NCBI GenBank assembly: GCA_963765545.1
Contig: CAVXWW010000004.1
Span: 496,001 to 560,000, forward strand
DNA from: JARRPM01 sp963765545
Lineage (GTDB): Bacteria; Pseudomonadota; Gammaproteobacteria; Pseudomonadales; Halieaceae
Length of the DNA stretch: 64,000 nucleotides
Direction: 5' to 3'
Shown here: positions 1 to 8,104 of the stretch, piece after piece
Numbering within the stretch: position 1 is the first letter of the stretch
Layout: each line of letters begins with the position of its first letter
Position numbers and translations under genes: made by a program
The notes under the pieces: model-generated
Told to the model about the DNA's origin: nothing
Database searches by the model: none
What the model saw: only the letters and a program-made list of their open reading frames with translations

Positions 1-132
1 GCCGGACTTGTCTTCCAGGGCGAGCCACTGATCCAGGCTCAGTACCTGCTGCTCTCCCGGGCTGGTCGCGTCAGGGTCAACGGTCTGCCAGGTGTCTTCA
101 ACGACCTGGTCCTGTTTAATCAGCCTTGGCAT
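1..132 (-). CDS. DUF934 family protein, N-terminal part (cut by window edge)
   Basis: The frame opens at ATG 130-132 on the minus strand and runs off the window start, so only 44 residues are seen (begins MPRLIKQDQVVEDTW and continues ...LSLDQWLALEDKSG). This start is typical of DUF934 proteins, which are encoded next to siroheme sulfite reductases and are described as probable sulfite-reduction partners. The start overlaps the end of the upstream sulfite reductase by 17 bp in another frame, which indicates translational coupling and a shared role in assimilatory sulfite reduction. The biochemical function of DUF934 is unknown, and the C-terminal part is not visible here. Confidence 0.8.
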   Translation of the reverse strand, partial: MPRLIKQDQVVEDTWQTVDPDATSPGEQQVLSLDQWLALEDKSG

Positions 133-1780
133 ATACACGCTCCTTGAACGGTTCGATACCCACTCGCCGATAGGTATCCAGAAATATCTCGTCTTCCCGG
201 CGTAACTCAAGGTAGGTAGCCAACAACTTTTCGATAACGTCCGGCATGTCCTGCTGGCCGAAGGAAGGGCCCAGGATCTTGCCGATGGAGGCGTCCTTGG
301 ATTGACTGCCGCCCAGGCACACCTGGTAGAACTCCTGGCCTTTCTTGTCGACACCCAGAATTCCGATGTGGCCTATGTGATGATGGCCGCAGGCATTCAT
401 GCAGCCGCTGATATTCAGCTCTATCGGCCCCAGGTCGTAGAGGTAATCCAGGTCATCGAATCGCGCCTGAATAGCCTCGGCAACAGGCAGGGACTTGGCG
501 TTGGCCAGGGAGCAGTAATCGCCACCGGGACAACAGATCATGTCGGTTAGGTAACCGAGGTTGGCGGTTGCCAGGCCCGCGGATTGCAGGCGTTGCCACA
601 GCGGGTAGAGCTGATCCATCTGCACATCGGCCAGAACCAGATTCTGCTGGTGGGTGGTGCGTATCTCGCCAAAGGAAAAATCGTCCGCCAGGTCGGCCAC
701 CAGTTCCAGTTGGCCATCGGTGATATCCCCCGGGGCAAAACCGGTCGCCTTGAGGGAGATATTCACTATCCGATAGCCGTCGACACGGTGATCCACCGTA
801 TTGCGTTTCACCCAGTTGCCAAAAATAGGGTCATTGGATATTTGTGTCGCCAGTGCTGAACGGGCCGCAGAGTCATCCAGTGCCAGGTACCGGGGCTCGG
901 TAAAGAAGGACTTGGCCCGCTCTATCTCCTCGTTGGTGAGGGTGGTGGGGCCATCTTTTATCGGCGCCCACTCCTGTTCAACCGCCTCGCGGAAGGCATC
1001 GACGCCCATGGCCTTGACCAGTATCTTGATGCGGGCCTTGTATTTGTTGTCCCGCCGGCCGTTCTGGTTATAGACCCGCAAAATGGCTTCGAGGTAAGTA
1101 AGCAGGTGTTTCTTATCCAGCCACTCACAGACCACAGAGCCGATTACCGGGGTGCGACCCAGGCCGCCGCCCGCCAGGATTTTGCAGCCGATTTCACCGC
1201 TGTCGTCGGCGACCAGTTCCACGCCTATGTCATGGGCGTGGATCGCGGCCCTGTCTTCACCCGTGCCGCACACGGCGATCTTGAATTTGCGTGGTAAGAA
1301 AGCGAATTCCGGGTGCAGGGTAGACCACTGCCGGATAATTTCACAGTAGGGTCGGGGGTCTTCGAGCTCGTCTGTCGCCACGCCCGCATATTGGTCTGTC
1401 GTGGTATTGCGTATGCAGTTGCCGCTCGTTTGTATCGCATGCATCTGCACAGAAGCCAACTCAGCGAGGATCTCAGGTACTTCTTCGAGTCTCGGCCAGT
1501 TCAGCTGGATATTCTGGCGGGTACTTACATGGGCGTAACCCTTGTCGAACACCCGGGTAATGTCGGCCAGTTTGCGCACCTGGGTACTGTTCAAAAGCCC
1601 GTAGGGCACTGCGATCCGCAGCATGGGCGCGAGGCGTTGCACGTAAAGGCCATTTTGCAGTCGCAGCGGTAAAAACTCGCCTTCGCTCAGCTTGCCCGCC
1701 AGAAAACGCTCGGTCTGGTCGCGAAACTGGACGACGCGCTGGTCGACGATGGTTTGATCGTATTGGTCGTAAACGTACAT
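116..1780 (-). CDS. Nitrite/sulfite reductase hemoprotein (CysI-like, siroheme/4Fe-4S)
   Basis: 554-aa assimilatory reductase that takes sulfite to sulfide using siroheme and a [4Fe-4S] cluster. The two cluster/siroheme cysteine motifs are visible near the C-terminal third: CCPGGDYC followed by NISGCMNACGHHH. The duplicated ferredoxin-like half domain is seen around residues 60-130 (AHVSTRQNIQ) and again at about 375-395 (IRTTHQQNLVLADV). ATG 1780 is preferred to TTG 1783 because AGGAAC lies about 7 nt upstream. No CysJ flavoprotein is adjacent; instead the overlapping downstream gene is DUF934, the arrangement found in bacteria whose reductase takes electrons from ferredoxin or an unknown donor. 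Sulfite is a more likely substrate than nitrite because of this context. Confidence 0.93.
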   Translation of the reverse strand: MYVYDQYDQTIVDQRVVQFRDQTERFLAGKLSEGEFLPLRLQNGLYVQRLAPMLRIAVPYGLLNSTQVRKLADITRVFDKGYAHVSTRQNIQLNWPRLEEVPEILAELASVQMHAIQTSGNCIRNTTTDQYAGVATDELEDPRPYCEIIRQWSTLHPEFAFLPRKFKIAVCGTGEDRAAIHAHDIGVELVADDSGEIGCKILAGGGLGRTPVIGSVVCEWLDKKHLLTYLEAILRVYNQNGRRDNKYKARIKILVKAMGVDAFREAVEQEWAPIKDGPTTLTNEEIERAKSFFTEPRYLALDDSAARSALATQISNDPIFGNWVKRNTVDHRVDGYRIVNISLKATGFAPGDITDGQLELVADLADDFSFGEIRTTHQQNLVLADVQMDQLYPLWQRLQSAGLATANLGYLTDMICCPGGDYCSLANAKSLPVAEAIQARFDDLDYLYDLGPIELNISGCMNACGHHHIGHIGILGVDKKGQEFYQVCLGGSQSKDASIGKILGPSFGQQDMPDVIEKLLATYLELRREDEIFLDTYRRVGIEPFKERVYAKAD

Positions 1781-1999
1781 CAAATGTTCCTGCTGCTGTG
1801 ACCCCGGCCCATGCCGGATAGTTCAGGGGCCGCTACATTACCAGAAATAAGGAGGCAATAATTAGTAAGAATATTTATAAGGTTAGAACTCCGGTTTACC
1901 GGCTTAAAGGCCGCCTCAGGAAGGTTTGTCCAGTGCTTGGGAAACTCCTTAATGCTGGTATACTGCCGGGCTCTTGAGACCATCATATCGGAGAAAACA

Positions 2000-2122
2000 A
2001 TGTCTGACGAAATCAACACGGAACGCGACCCCGATGGCGCAGCTGACGCGGTGGCTGTCACGGCCGTCATCGCACTGATAGTGCTTGCCGCCTATATCTG
2101 GTTGTCGGGCATGCCTACCTGA
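2000..2122 (+). CDS. 40-aa single-pass membrane microprotein
   Basis: ATG 2000 follows a clear ribosome-binding site (GGAGAAAAC, 1990-1998), which decides the start; an in-frame upstream ATG at 1937 has no such site. The product has an acidic N-terminus (MSDEINTERDPDGAAD), one hydrophobic helix from about residue 18 to 34 and a five-residue tail. It lies alone between sulfite reductase (divergent) and DUF2970 (convergent). Similar tiny membrane proteins are common in this kind of genome but I do not recognise a named family. Function unknown. Confidence 0.6.
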   Translation: MSDEINTERDPDGAADAVAVTAVIALIVLAAYIWLSGMPT

Positions 2123-2140
2123 GGTAACCGCGGCTGGTTC

Positions 2141-2167
2141 AGGCCGAAAGCCACCTGGCTTCGGCCT
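2141..2167. terminator. Hairpin between convergent genes
   Basis: AGGCCGAA(A)GCC pairs with GGCTTCGGCCT around the loop ACCT, with one bulged A. It sits between the 40-aa ORF and the end of the DUF2970 gene and could serve both strands. Neither side has a real T-run, so intrinsic termination is uncertain. Confidence 0.4.
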
Positions 2168-2411
2168 AGTCCCCCGATCCATTCAGTACCAGTTGTACAA
2201 CTGTGAACACGGTGCCGATAAACAACAGGGTAAAGATAATACCCGCCGCTATAAACACACCGATTCTGCCCTGCTTGAAATCTCTCTCCCTGTTTTTGCT
2301 GCTCTGTACGCCCAGGCCTGCGGCCAGCACGCTTCCTACCACCTGCAGGGGGTTGAGCGGAGCTTTCTCTTCCCCGGATGGTTTACTGCGGTCTTTCTCG
2401 CTCTCAGTCAC
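2166..2411 (-). CDS. DUF2970 family small membrane protein
   Basis: 81 aa from GTG 2411, which has AGAGG 7 nt upstream. The region NPLQVVGSVLAAGLGVQ followed by SSKNRERDF is the hallmark of DUF2970, and a single long transmembrane helix follows (about residues 52-75). It begins 15 nt after the metH stop codon on the same strand and is therefore probably the last gene of a metH transcript. The function of the family is unknown. Confidence 0.85.
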   Translation of the reverse strand: MTESEKDRSKPSGEEKAPLNPLQVVGSVLAAGLGVQSSKNRERDFKQGRIGVFIAAGIIFTLLFIGTVFTVVQLVLNGSGD

Positions 2412-2426
2412 CGTTTAACCTCTGTA

Positions 2427-5400
2427 CTAGTAGTCAAGATTGGGGCGCAGCCAGCGCTCCATGGTAGCGGCCAGCTCACCCTTGCGCCGCGCGATATCCT
2501 CTACCTGGTCACGGCCAATCTTGCCAACTGCGAAATAGTCGGCATCCGGGTGCGAGTAGTAGAACCCGCTGACCGCGGCGGCCGGGCTCATTGCGTAGCT
2601 TTCTGACAGCTCCACGCCACAGGTTTTGGGCGCATCCAATAGCCGGAAAAGGGTGGCTTTTTCGGTGTGATCGGGACAGGCGGGATAGCCCGGAGCGGGG
2701 CGGATTCCCTGGTAGCGCTCCTTTATCAGCTCGTCGTTACTGAGCTTTTCACCGCTGGCGTAGCCCCAGAACTCGGTGCGTACCAAACGATGCAGATGCT
2801 CGGCAAAAGACTCGGCCAGCCGGTCGGCCAGGGCCTTGAGTAGAATGCTGTTGTAATCGTCGTGTTCGGCTTCAAATTTCGCCGCCAGCTCCCTGACACC
2901 GTGCCCGGTGGTCACGCAAAAGCCACCGATGTAGTCCTGTACACCGCTGCCGTCGGGTGCAATATAATCCGCCAGGCTCAGGTTGGGCTTGCCGTTGGGC
3001 TTTTCAACCTGCTGCCGCAGCTGATGCAGGGTGGCGAGGATCTCGCTGCGCGATTCATCGGCGTATACCAGAATGTCATCGGCGCCCGTGCGCGCCGCCG
3101 GCCAGAAACCAATGGTGCCGCTTGCTTGCAGCAGCTTTTCATCCAGGATGCGCTTTAGCATCGCCTGTGCGTCTTTGAACAGCTCACTGGCCTGGGCGCC
3201 CACCACCTCATCTTCGAGGATATTCGGGTACTTTCCGGCAAGCTCCCAGGTGATAAAGAACGGCGTCCAGTCGATCGTGTCGATCAGCTGTTCCAGCGGG
3301 AAATCGTCAAACACCCTGGTGCCAACAAAAGCAGGGCGCGGCGGTGTGTAACGGCTCCAGTCCAGTTGCAGGCCGTGCGCGACCGCCTCCTGGTAACTCA
3401 GTTGCCGGCTTTTCGGCTTGCGATTGGCTACCCGCTCGCGCACCACGTCATATTCCTCTTTGCGGGCGGCAACAAATGCCTGCTTGCCATCGCCCACCAG
3501 CTGGGTGGCGACAGCCACGCTGCGAGATGCGTCGGGCACATAGACCACCACATCCTTGCCGTAGTGCGGGTCTATTTTTACGGCGGTATGGGCCTTGGAG
3601 GTGGTCGCGCCACCAATCATCAGCGGCACCTGAAAATCCTGGCGCTCCATTTCAGCAGCCACGTGCACCATTTCATCCAGCGACGGGGTGATCAGTCCAC
3701 TGAGGCCGATAATGTCCACCTTTTCTTCGCTGGCGACACGCAGGATCTCATCGCAAGACACCATCACACCGAGATCGATTACCTCGAAGTTATTGCACTG
3801 CAATACGATCCCCACGATATTCTTGCCGATATCGTGTACGTCTCCCTTGACAGTCGCCATCAGGATCTTGCCGTTGGTATTGTTTCCCTCGGATTTTTCT
3901 TGCTCGATAAACGGCTGCAGGTATGCGACCGCCTGCTTCATTACGCGGGCGCTCTTGACGACCTGCGGCAGGAACATTTTGCCTTCTCCAAACAGGTCCC
4001 CCACCACATTCATCCCGTCCATGAGGGGACCTTCAATCACTTCTATGGGGCGCTCATAGTTGTGGCGAGCTTCTTCTGCATCTTCCACGACCCAGGTGTT
4101 GATTCCTTTGACAAGCGCGTATTCGAGACGTTTGGCAACGTCCTGTTCGCGCCAGCTCAAATCTTCGACCCGGGCTTCGCCGGCGCCGCTGGAACGGTAT
4201 TTATCGGCCAACTCCAGAAGGCGCTCTGTCCCGTCGTCCCGGCGGTTGAGAATGACATCCTCTACGCCTTCGCGCAGGTCTTCGGGCAGGTTGTCGTAGA
4301 CCGCCAGTTGCCCGGCGTTGACGATACCCATGTCCATGCCGGCGCGGATCGCGTGGTACAGGAACACCGAGTGAATGGCTTCGCGTACCGCATCGTTGCC
4401 GCGGAAGGAAAACGACACATTGGACACGCCGCCGGAGACCAGGGCGCCGGGCAGTTCAGCCTTGATATAGCGGGTCGCCTCAATAAACTCTACGGCGTAA
4501 TTGTTGTGTTCCTCGATACCCGTTGCCACGGCGAAAATATTCGGATCGAAAATAATATCGTTGGGATTGAAATCCAGCTCGGCCACCAGCAAATCGTAGC
4601 AACGTTTGCAGATGTCCTTGCGACGCTGCAGGTTGTCCGCCTGGCCGTCTTCGTCGAAGGCCATTACCACGACTGCCGCACCATAGCGTTGGCACAGGCG
4701 AGCCTGGGCCAGGAACTCCTCCTCGCCGGCTTTCAGGCTGATGGAGTTCACCACGGCCTTGCCCTGTATGCACTTCAGGCCAGCTTCGATAATCTCCCAC
4801 TTGGAGGAGTCGACCATAATCGGTACCCGGGATATGTCCGGCTCCGAGGCAATCAGGTTCAGGAAAGTGACCATGGCCGCTTTCGCATCCAGCATGCCCT
4901 CATCCATATTGATATCGATGATCTGGGCGCCGTCTTCCACCTGGGTGCGCGCCACTGCCAGTGCTGCATCATATTCCCCCTCGAGAATAAGACGCTTGAA
5001 CCTGGCGGAGCCGGTTACATTGCAGCGTTCGCCGACGTTTACGAACAGGCTGTCGCCGGCAATATTGAAGGCTTCCAGGCCGCTCAGTCGGCACGCAGGT
5101 GGGCGCTTGGGTAATGCCCTGGGGGGGATGTCACGAACTGCATCGGCGATGGCCTGGATATGGCCCGGGGTAGTGCCGCAGCAACCACCGGCCAGGTTGA
5201 GGAAGCCACGCTCGGCAAATCCGCGAAAATCCTCGTACATGATGGACGGCGTTTCGTCGAACTCGCCAAAGGCGTTGGGCAGACCCGCATTCAGGTGGGC
5301 GCTGAAATAGCAGTCCGCCACATTGGACAACTCTTCAATAAAGGGGCGTATCTCCTTGAAGCGCCGACCGCAATTGGTGCCCATGATCAGTGGCCTGGCG

Positions 5401-6119
5401 TGCGCCACGGCGTTCCAGAACGCCTCGGGATCCTGGCCGGACAATATCCTGCCACTGATATCGGGGAAGGTTACCGAGATCATCAGCGGCCATTCCCGGC
5501 CCAGTTCATCAAAGACCTGCTTGACCGCAAAAATCGCCGCCTTGGCATTCAGTGTATCGAAGATAGTCTCGATCATGATGAAGTCGACGCCGCCTTCGAG
5601 CAGGGCCCGGGTGGCGACCGCATAGTCATCACGCAATTGATCGAAGGTCACACTGCGAGCGCCGGGGTCGTTTACGTCGGGTGAAATGGAGGCTGTCCTG
5701 GGGGTAGGCCCCAGTACCCCGGCAACAAACCGCGGCTGGTCCGGATTGAGGGCCGTGACTTCATCTGCCACCTTGCGGGCGATGCGCGCCGCCGCGAGGT
5801 TCAGCTCTGTCGACAGGCTGCCCAGCTTGTAATCGTCCTGGGCAACGGCGGTACCGTTAAAGGTGTTGGTCTCGATGATATCGGCGCCCGCCTCGAGATA
5901 GCGCAGGTGAATAGCGGCGATAATATCGGGGCGAGTCAGGGATAAAAGGTCGTTATTGCCCTTCAGGTCATAGGCGTGGTCCGTAAAGCGCTCCCCGCGA
6001 TAATCGGCCTCCTGCAGGCTCTCCGCCTGGATCATGGTCCCCATCGCGCCGTCCAGCACCAGTATGCGGTTCTGCAGTGCCTGTTCAAGGCTGGTCGATT
6101 GGTGAAGTTTGGTCGCCAT
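2427..6119 (-). CDS. metH: Cobalamin-dependent methionine synthase
   Basis: 1230-aa enzyme that transfers a methyl group from methyltetrahydrofolate to homocysteine through methylcobalamin. All four modules are present: homocysteine-binding barrel with zinc cysteines (GTNCG and GGCCGTTPGH, within residues 1-340), pterin-binding domain (about 350-620, NVGERCNVTGS), B12-binding domain with GDVHDIGKNIVG (about 740) and the S-adenosylmethionine activation domain (about 900-1230). ATG 6119 gives the usual family N-terminus (ILVLDGAMGTMIQ near residue 18) and a length close to E. coli MetH; the in-frame ATG 6176 would add 19 unconserved residues. The 5' region holds a 7-bp inverted repeat at 6139-6158, but no cobalamin or SAM riboswitch was recognised. 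Confidence 0.97.
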   Translation of the reverse strand: MATKLHQSTSLEQALQNRILVLDGAMGTMIQAESLQEADYRGERFTDHAYDLKGNNDLLSLTRPDIIAAIHLRYLEAGADIIETNTFNGTAVAQDDYKLGSLSTELNLAAARIARKVADEVTALNPDQPRFVAGVLGPTPRTASISPDVNDPGARSVTFDQLRDDYAVATRALLEGGVDFIMIETIFDTLNAKAAIFAVKQVFDELGREWPLMISVTFPDISGRILSGQDPEAFWNAVAHARPLIMGTNCGRRFKEIRPFIEELSNVADCYFSAHLNAGLPNAFGEFDETPSIMYEDFRGFAERGFLNLAGGCCGTTPGHIQAIADAVRDIPPRALPKRPPACRLSGLEAFNIAGDSLFVNVGERCNVTGSARFKRLILEGEYDAALAVARTQVEDGAQIIDINMDEGMLDAKAAMVTFLNLIASEPDISRVPIMVDSSKWEIIEAGLKCIQGKAVVNSISLKAGEEEFLAQARLCQRYGAAVVVMAFDEDGQADNLQRRKDICKRCYDLLVAELDFNPNDIIFDPNIFAVATGIEEHNNYAVEFIEATRYIKAELPGALVSGGVSNVSFSFRGNDAVREAIHSVFLYHAIRAGMDMGIVNAGQLAVYDNLPEDLREGVEDVILNRRDDGTERLLELADKYRSSGAGEARVEDLSWREQDVAKRLEYALVKGINTWVVEDAEEARHNYERPIEVIEGPLMDGMNVVGDLFGEGKMFLPQVVKSARVMKQAVAYLQPFIEQEKSEGNNTNGKILMATVKGDVHDIGKNIVGIVLQCNNFEVIDLGVMVSCDEILRVASEEKVDIIGLSGLITPSLDEMVHVAAEMERQDFQVPLMIGGATTSKAHTAVKIDPHYGKDVVVYVPDASRSVAVATQLVGDGKQAFVAARKEEYDVVRERVANRKPKSRQLSYQEAVAHGLQLDWSRYTPPRPAFVGTRVFDDFPLEQLIDTIDWTPFFITWELAGKYPNILEDEVVGAQASELFKDAQAMLKRILDEKLLQASGTIGFWPAARTGADDILVYADESRSEILATLHQLRQQVEKPNGKPNLSLADYIAPDGSGVQDYIGGFCVTTGHGVRELAAKFEAEHDDYNSILLKALADRLAESFAEHLHRLVRTEFWGYASGEKLSNDELIKERYQGIRPAPGYPACPDHTEKATLFRLLDAPKTCGVELSESYAMSPAAAVSGFYYSHPDADYFAVGKIGRDQVEDIARRKGELAATMERWLRPNLDY

Positions 6120-6272
6120 GATCTGTGTCAGTCCTGTGCGGGAACAGCCCGGTTCCCGGTTAAAAAAGGTGGCCATTCTAGCAGATTGGCGCGGAGGCAG
6201 CAGGTGGTGCTCGCGTTTTTGTGAACAAGTTTGATAGAATACCTGAGTAAATTACTCGGAATGGAATGTTCG

Positions 6273-6848
6273 ATGGTCACCATCACAGAATCAGCCCAGG
6301 ATTACCTTGCAGAACTGCTGTCAAAACAGGAAGACACACTCGGAGTGAGGGTGTTTATCAACCAGCCCGGCACCGCGAAGGCAGAGACCTGCATAGCATA
6401 CTGTCGCGAGGGAGATCTGCAGGCAGGGGATGAGGAGCGCGATTACAAGGCGTTCAAAGCCTGGTTTGACGCGCGCAGCCTGCCATTTCTGGAAGATGCC
6501 CTGGTGGATTACTCCAAGGACCGCATGGGCGGACAGCTGACGATCAAGGCGCCCAATGCCAAGATGCCAAGGGTGGATGCCGACAGTCCGTTGGAAGACA
6601 GAATCAATTACGTCCTGTACAACGAGATTAACCCCTCGCTGGCCGCCCACGGTGGCGAAGTAAGCCTGGTAGAGGTCACCGATGATTTTTACGCAGTACT
6701 CCGCTTTGGCGGTGGTTGCCAGGGCTGCAGCGCGGTTGATATGACGCTCAAAAGTGGCGTGGAGAAAACCCTGCTGGAGCAATTGCCCCAGTTACAGGGT
6801 GTGCGCGACATGACCGACCACACAGATCGCAGCCAGGCCTATTACTAG
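6273..6848 (+). CDS. nfuA: Fe/S biogenesis protein NfuA
   Basis: 191 aa, the same length as E. coli NfuA when started at ATG 6273 (MVTITESAQDYLAELL); the in-frame ATG 6261 and the open frame from 6231 add unconserved residues. The N-terminal half is the degenerate A-type carrier domain. The C-terminal half is the NifU-like domain with the cluster-binding GGGCQGCSAVD motif (CxxC). The protein stores and hands [4Fe-4S] clusters to client enzymes under stress. It is divergent from metH and convergent with aroG, so it is probably transcribed alone. Confidence 0.95.
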   Translation: MVTITESAQDYLAELLSKQEDTLGVRVFINQPGTAKAETCIAYCREGDLQAGDEERDYKAFKAWFDARSLPFLEDALVDYSKDRMGGQLTIKAPNAKMPRVDADSPLEDRINYVLYNEINPSLAAHGGEVSLVEVTDDFYAVLRFGGGCQGCSAVDMTLKSGVEKTLLEQLPQLQGVRDMTDHTDRSQAYY

Positions 6849-6875
6849 GCCTGCAGTGGTCGCTTTTGTTCGGCC

Positions 6876-7949
6876 CTAGCCAAGTCGTTTAGGCAGCTCT
6901 TGCCTGATCTTGTCGCGCATCGCGCGCAGGCATTGCTCGGTGGCATCCCAGTCGATACACCCATCGGTGACCGACACACCGTAACTCAGCTCATCCAGGT
7001 TTTCCGGGATCGATTGGTTGCCGGCATTGATGTGGCTTTCAATCATCAGGCCGACGATGGATTTGTTTCCCTCCAGCACCTGGTTGGCCACGTTCTCGAC
7101 GACCAGCGGCTGCAATTCCGGCTGCTTGTTACTGTTGGCATGGCTGCAGTCGACCATGATGTTGCCGGGAATACCGGCTTTTTCCAGCGCTTCCTCGCAC
7201 AGTCGTATGTGCACTGAATCGTAGTTGGGGCCGGCACTGCCGCCGCGCAGTACGATATGCCCGTAGGGATTACCCCTGGTGGTAAATACCGATACCTGGC
7301 CCTCGCTGTTAATACCGAGGAAACGGTGGGGCTTGGCGACCGAATTGAGCGCATTGGTTGCTACCGTCAGGCCGCCGTCGGTGCCGTTTTTGAATCCAAC
7401 GGGAGAAGACAGGCCACTGGCCATTTCCCGGTGGGTCTGGGATTCGGTGGTGCGGGCGCCTATGGCACTCCAGCTGATCAGGTCCTGCAGGTACTGCGGC
7501 GAGATGGGATCAAGTGCCTCGGTGGAGGTGGGCAGGCCCAGCTCCAGGATATCCAGCAGCAGTTGACGGCCTATGTGCAGGCCTTCCTCGATTTTGAAAG
7601 AATCATCCAGGTGCGGGTCGTTGATAAGCCCCTTCCAGCCCACGGTAGTGCGAGGTTTCTCAAAATAGACTCGCATCACGATGTACAGGGTATCGGACAA
7701 CTCGTCGGCGAGATCTTTCAGGCGCCGCGCATAGTCCATTGCCGCTACCGGGTCGTGAATTGAACAGGGGCCTACAACGACAAAGAATCGGTGGTCCTTG
7801 CGATCCAGGATGTCCTGGATTACCTTGCGGCTGCCTGTCACAACATCGTGGGCCCGGCCCGACATTGGCAGGGCGCGCTTGAGTTGTTCTGGCGTGACCA
7901 GCACATTCTGCGAACCAACATTGATATTGTGGACTTCGATATTGCTCAT
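6876..7949 (-). CDS. aroG: 3-deoxy-7-phosphoheptulonate (DAHP) synthase, class I
   Basis: 357-aa enzyme that condenses phosphoenolpyruvate with erythrose 4-phosphate, the first step of the shikimate pathway. Family signatures are complete: VVGPCSIHDPVAAMDYA (about residues 57-74), MRVYFEKPRTTVGWKG, KNGTDGG, and MVDCSHANSNK. The feedback isozyme (Phe, Tyr or Trp sensitive) cannot be decided from sequence alone; overall it looks most like the AroG/AroF group. The leader between the gene and position 8032 contains a strong GC hairpin (8009-8032) without a T-run, and no aromatic-rich leader peptide was found. Confidence 0.94.
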   Translation of the reverse strand: MSNIEVHNINVGSQNVLVTPEQLKRALPMSGRAHDVVTGSRKVIQDILDRKDHRFFVVVGPCSIHDPVAAMDYARRLKDLADELSDTLYIVMRVYFEKPRTTVGWKGLINDPHLDDSFKIEEGLHIGRQLLLDILELGLPTSTEALDPISPQYLQDLISWSAIGARTTESQTHREMASGLSSPVGFKNGTDGGLTVATNALNSVAKPHRFLGINSEGQVSVFTTRGNPYGHIVLRGGSAGPNYDSVHIRLCEEALEKAGIPGNIMVDCSHANSNKQPELQPLVVENVANQVLEGNKSIVGLMIESHINAGNQSIPENLDELSYGVSVTDGCIDWDATEQCLRAMRDKIRQELPKRLG

Positions 7950-8104
7950 CGGTTGTTACCTGATACAGTCGTTAATACTCTTCATGCGCCGTTACCGGGG
8001 CTGTCATGGCCCCCGGGTCTTGCGCCGGGGGCAGAATTCTATAGCAGTAGGGCCGTATTGGGTAGGCATCGGGTCTCGCGCCAGTACAAGGAGTGACCAA
8101 GCGC

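Noticed and set aside
3366..5114. A 582-codon open frame on the plus strand opposite metH
   Set aside because: It mirrors metH codon structure in a GC-rich gene, has no ribosome site and no recognisable motif; it is an antisense shadow.
6139..6158. Inverted repeat CGGGAAC/GTTCCCG upstream of metH
   Set aside because: Too short and without cobalamin- or SAM-riboswitch signatures; likely chance or a minor regulatory hairpin.
8009..8032. GCCCCCGG/CCGGGGGC hairpin in the aroG leader
   Set aside because: Strong stem but no T-run on either strand and no aromatic-rich leader peptide, so not called a terminator or attenuator.
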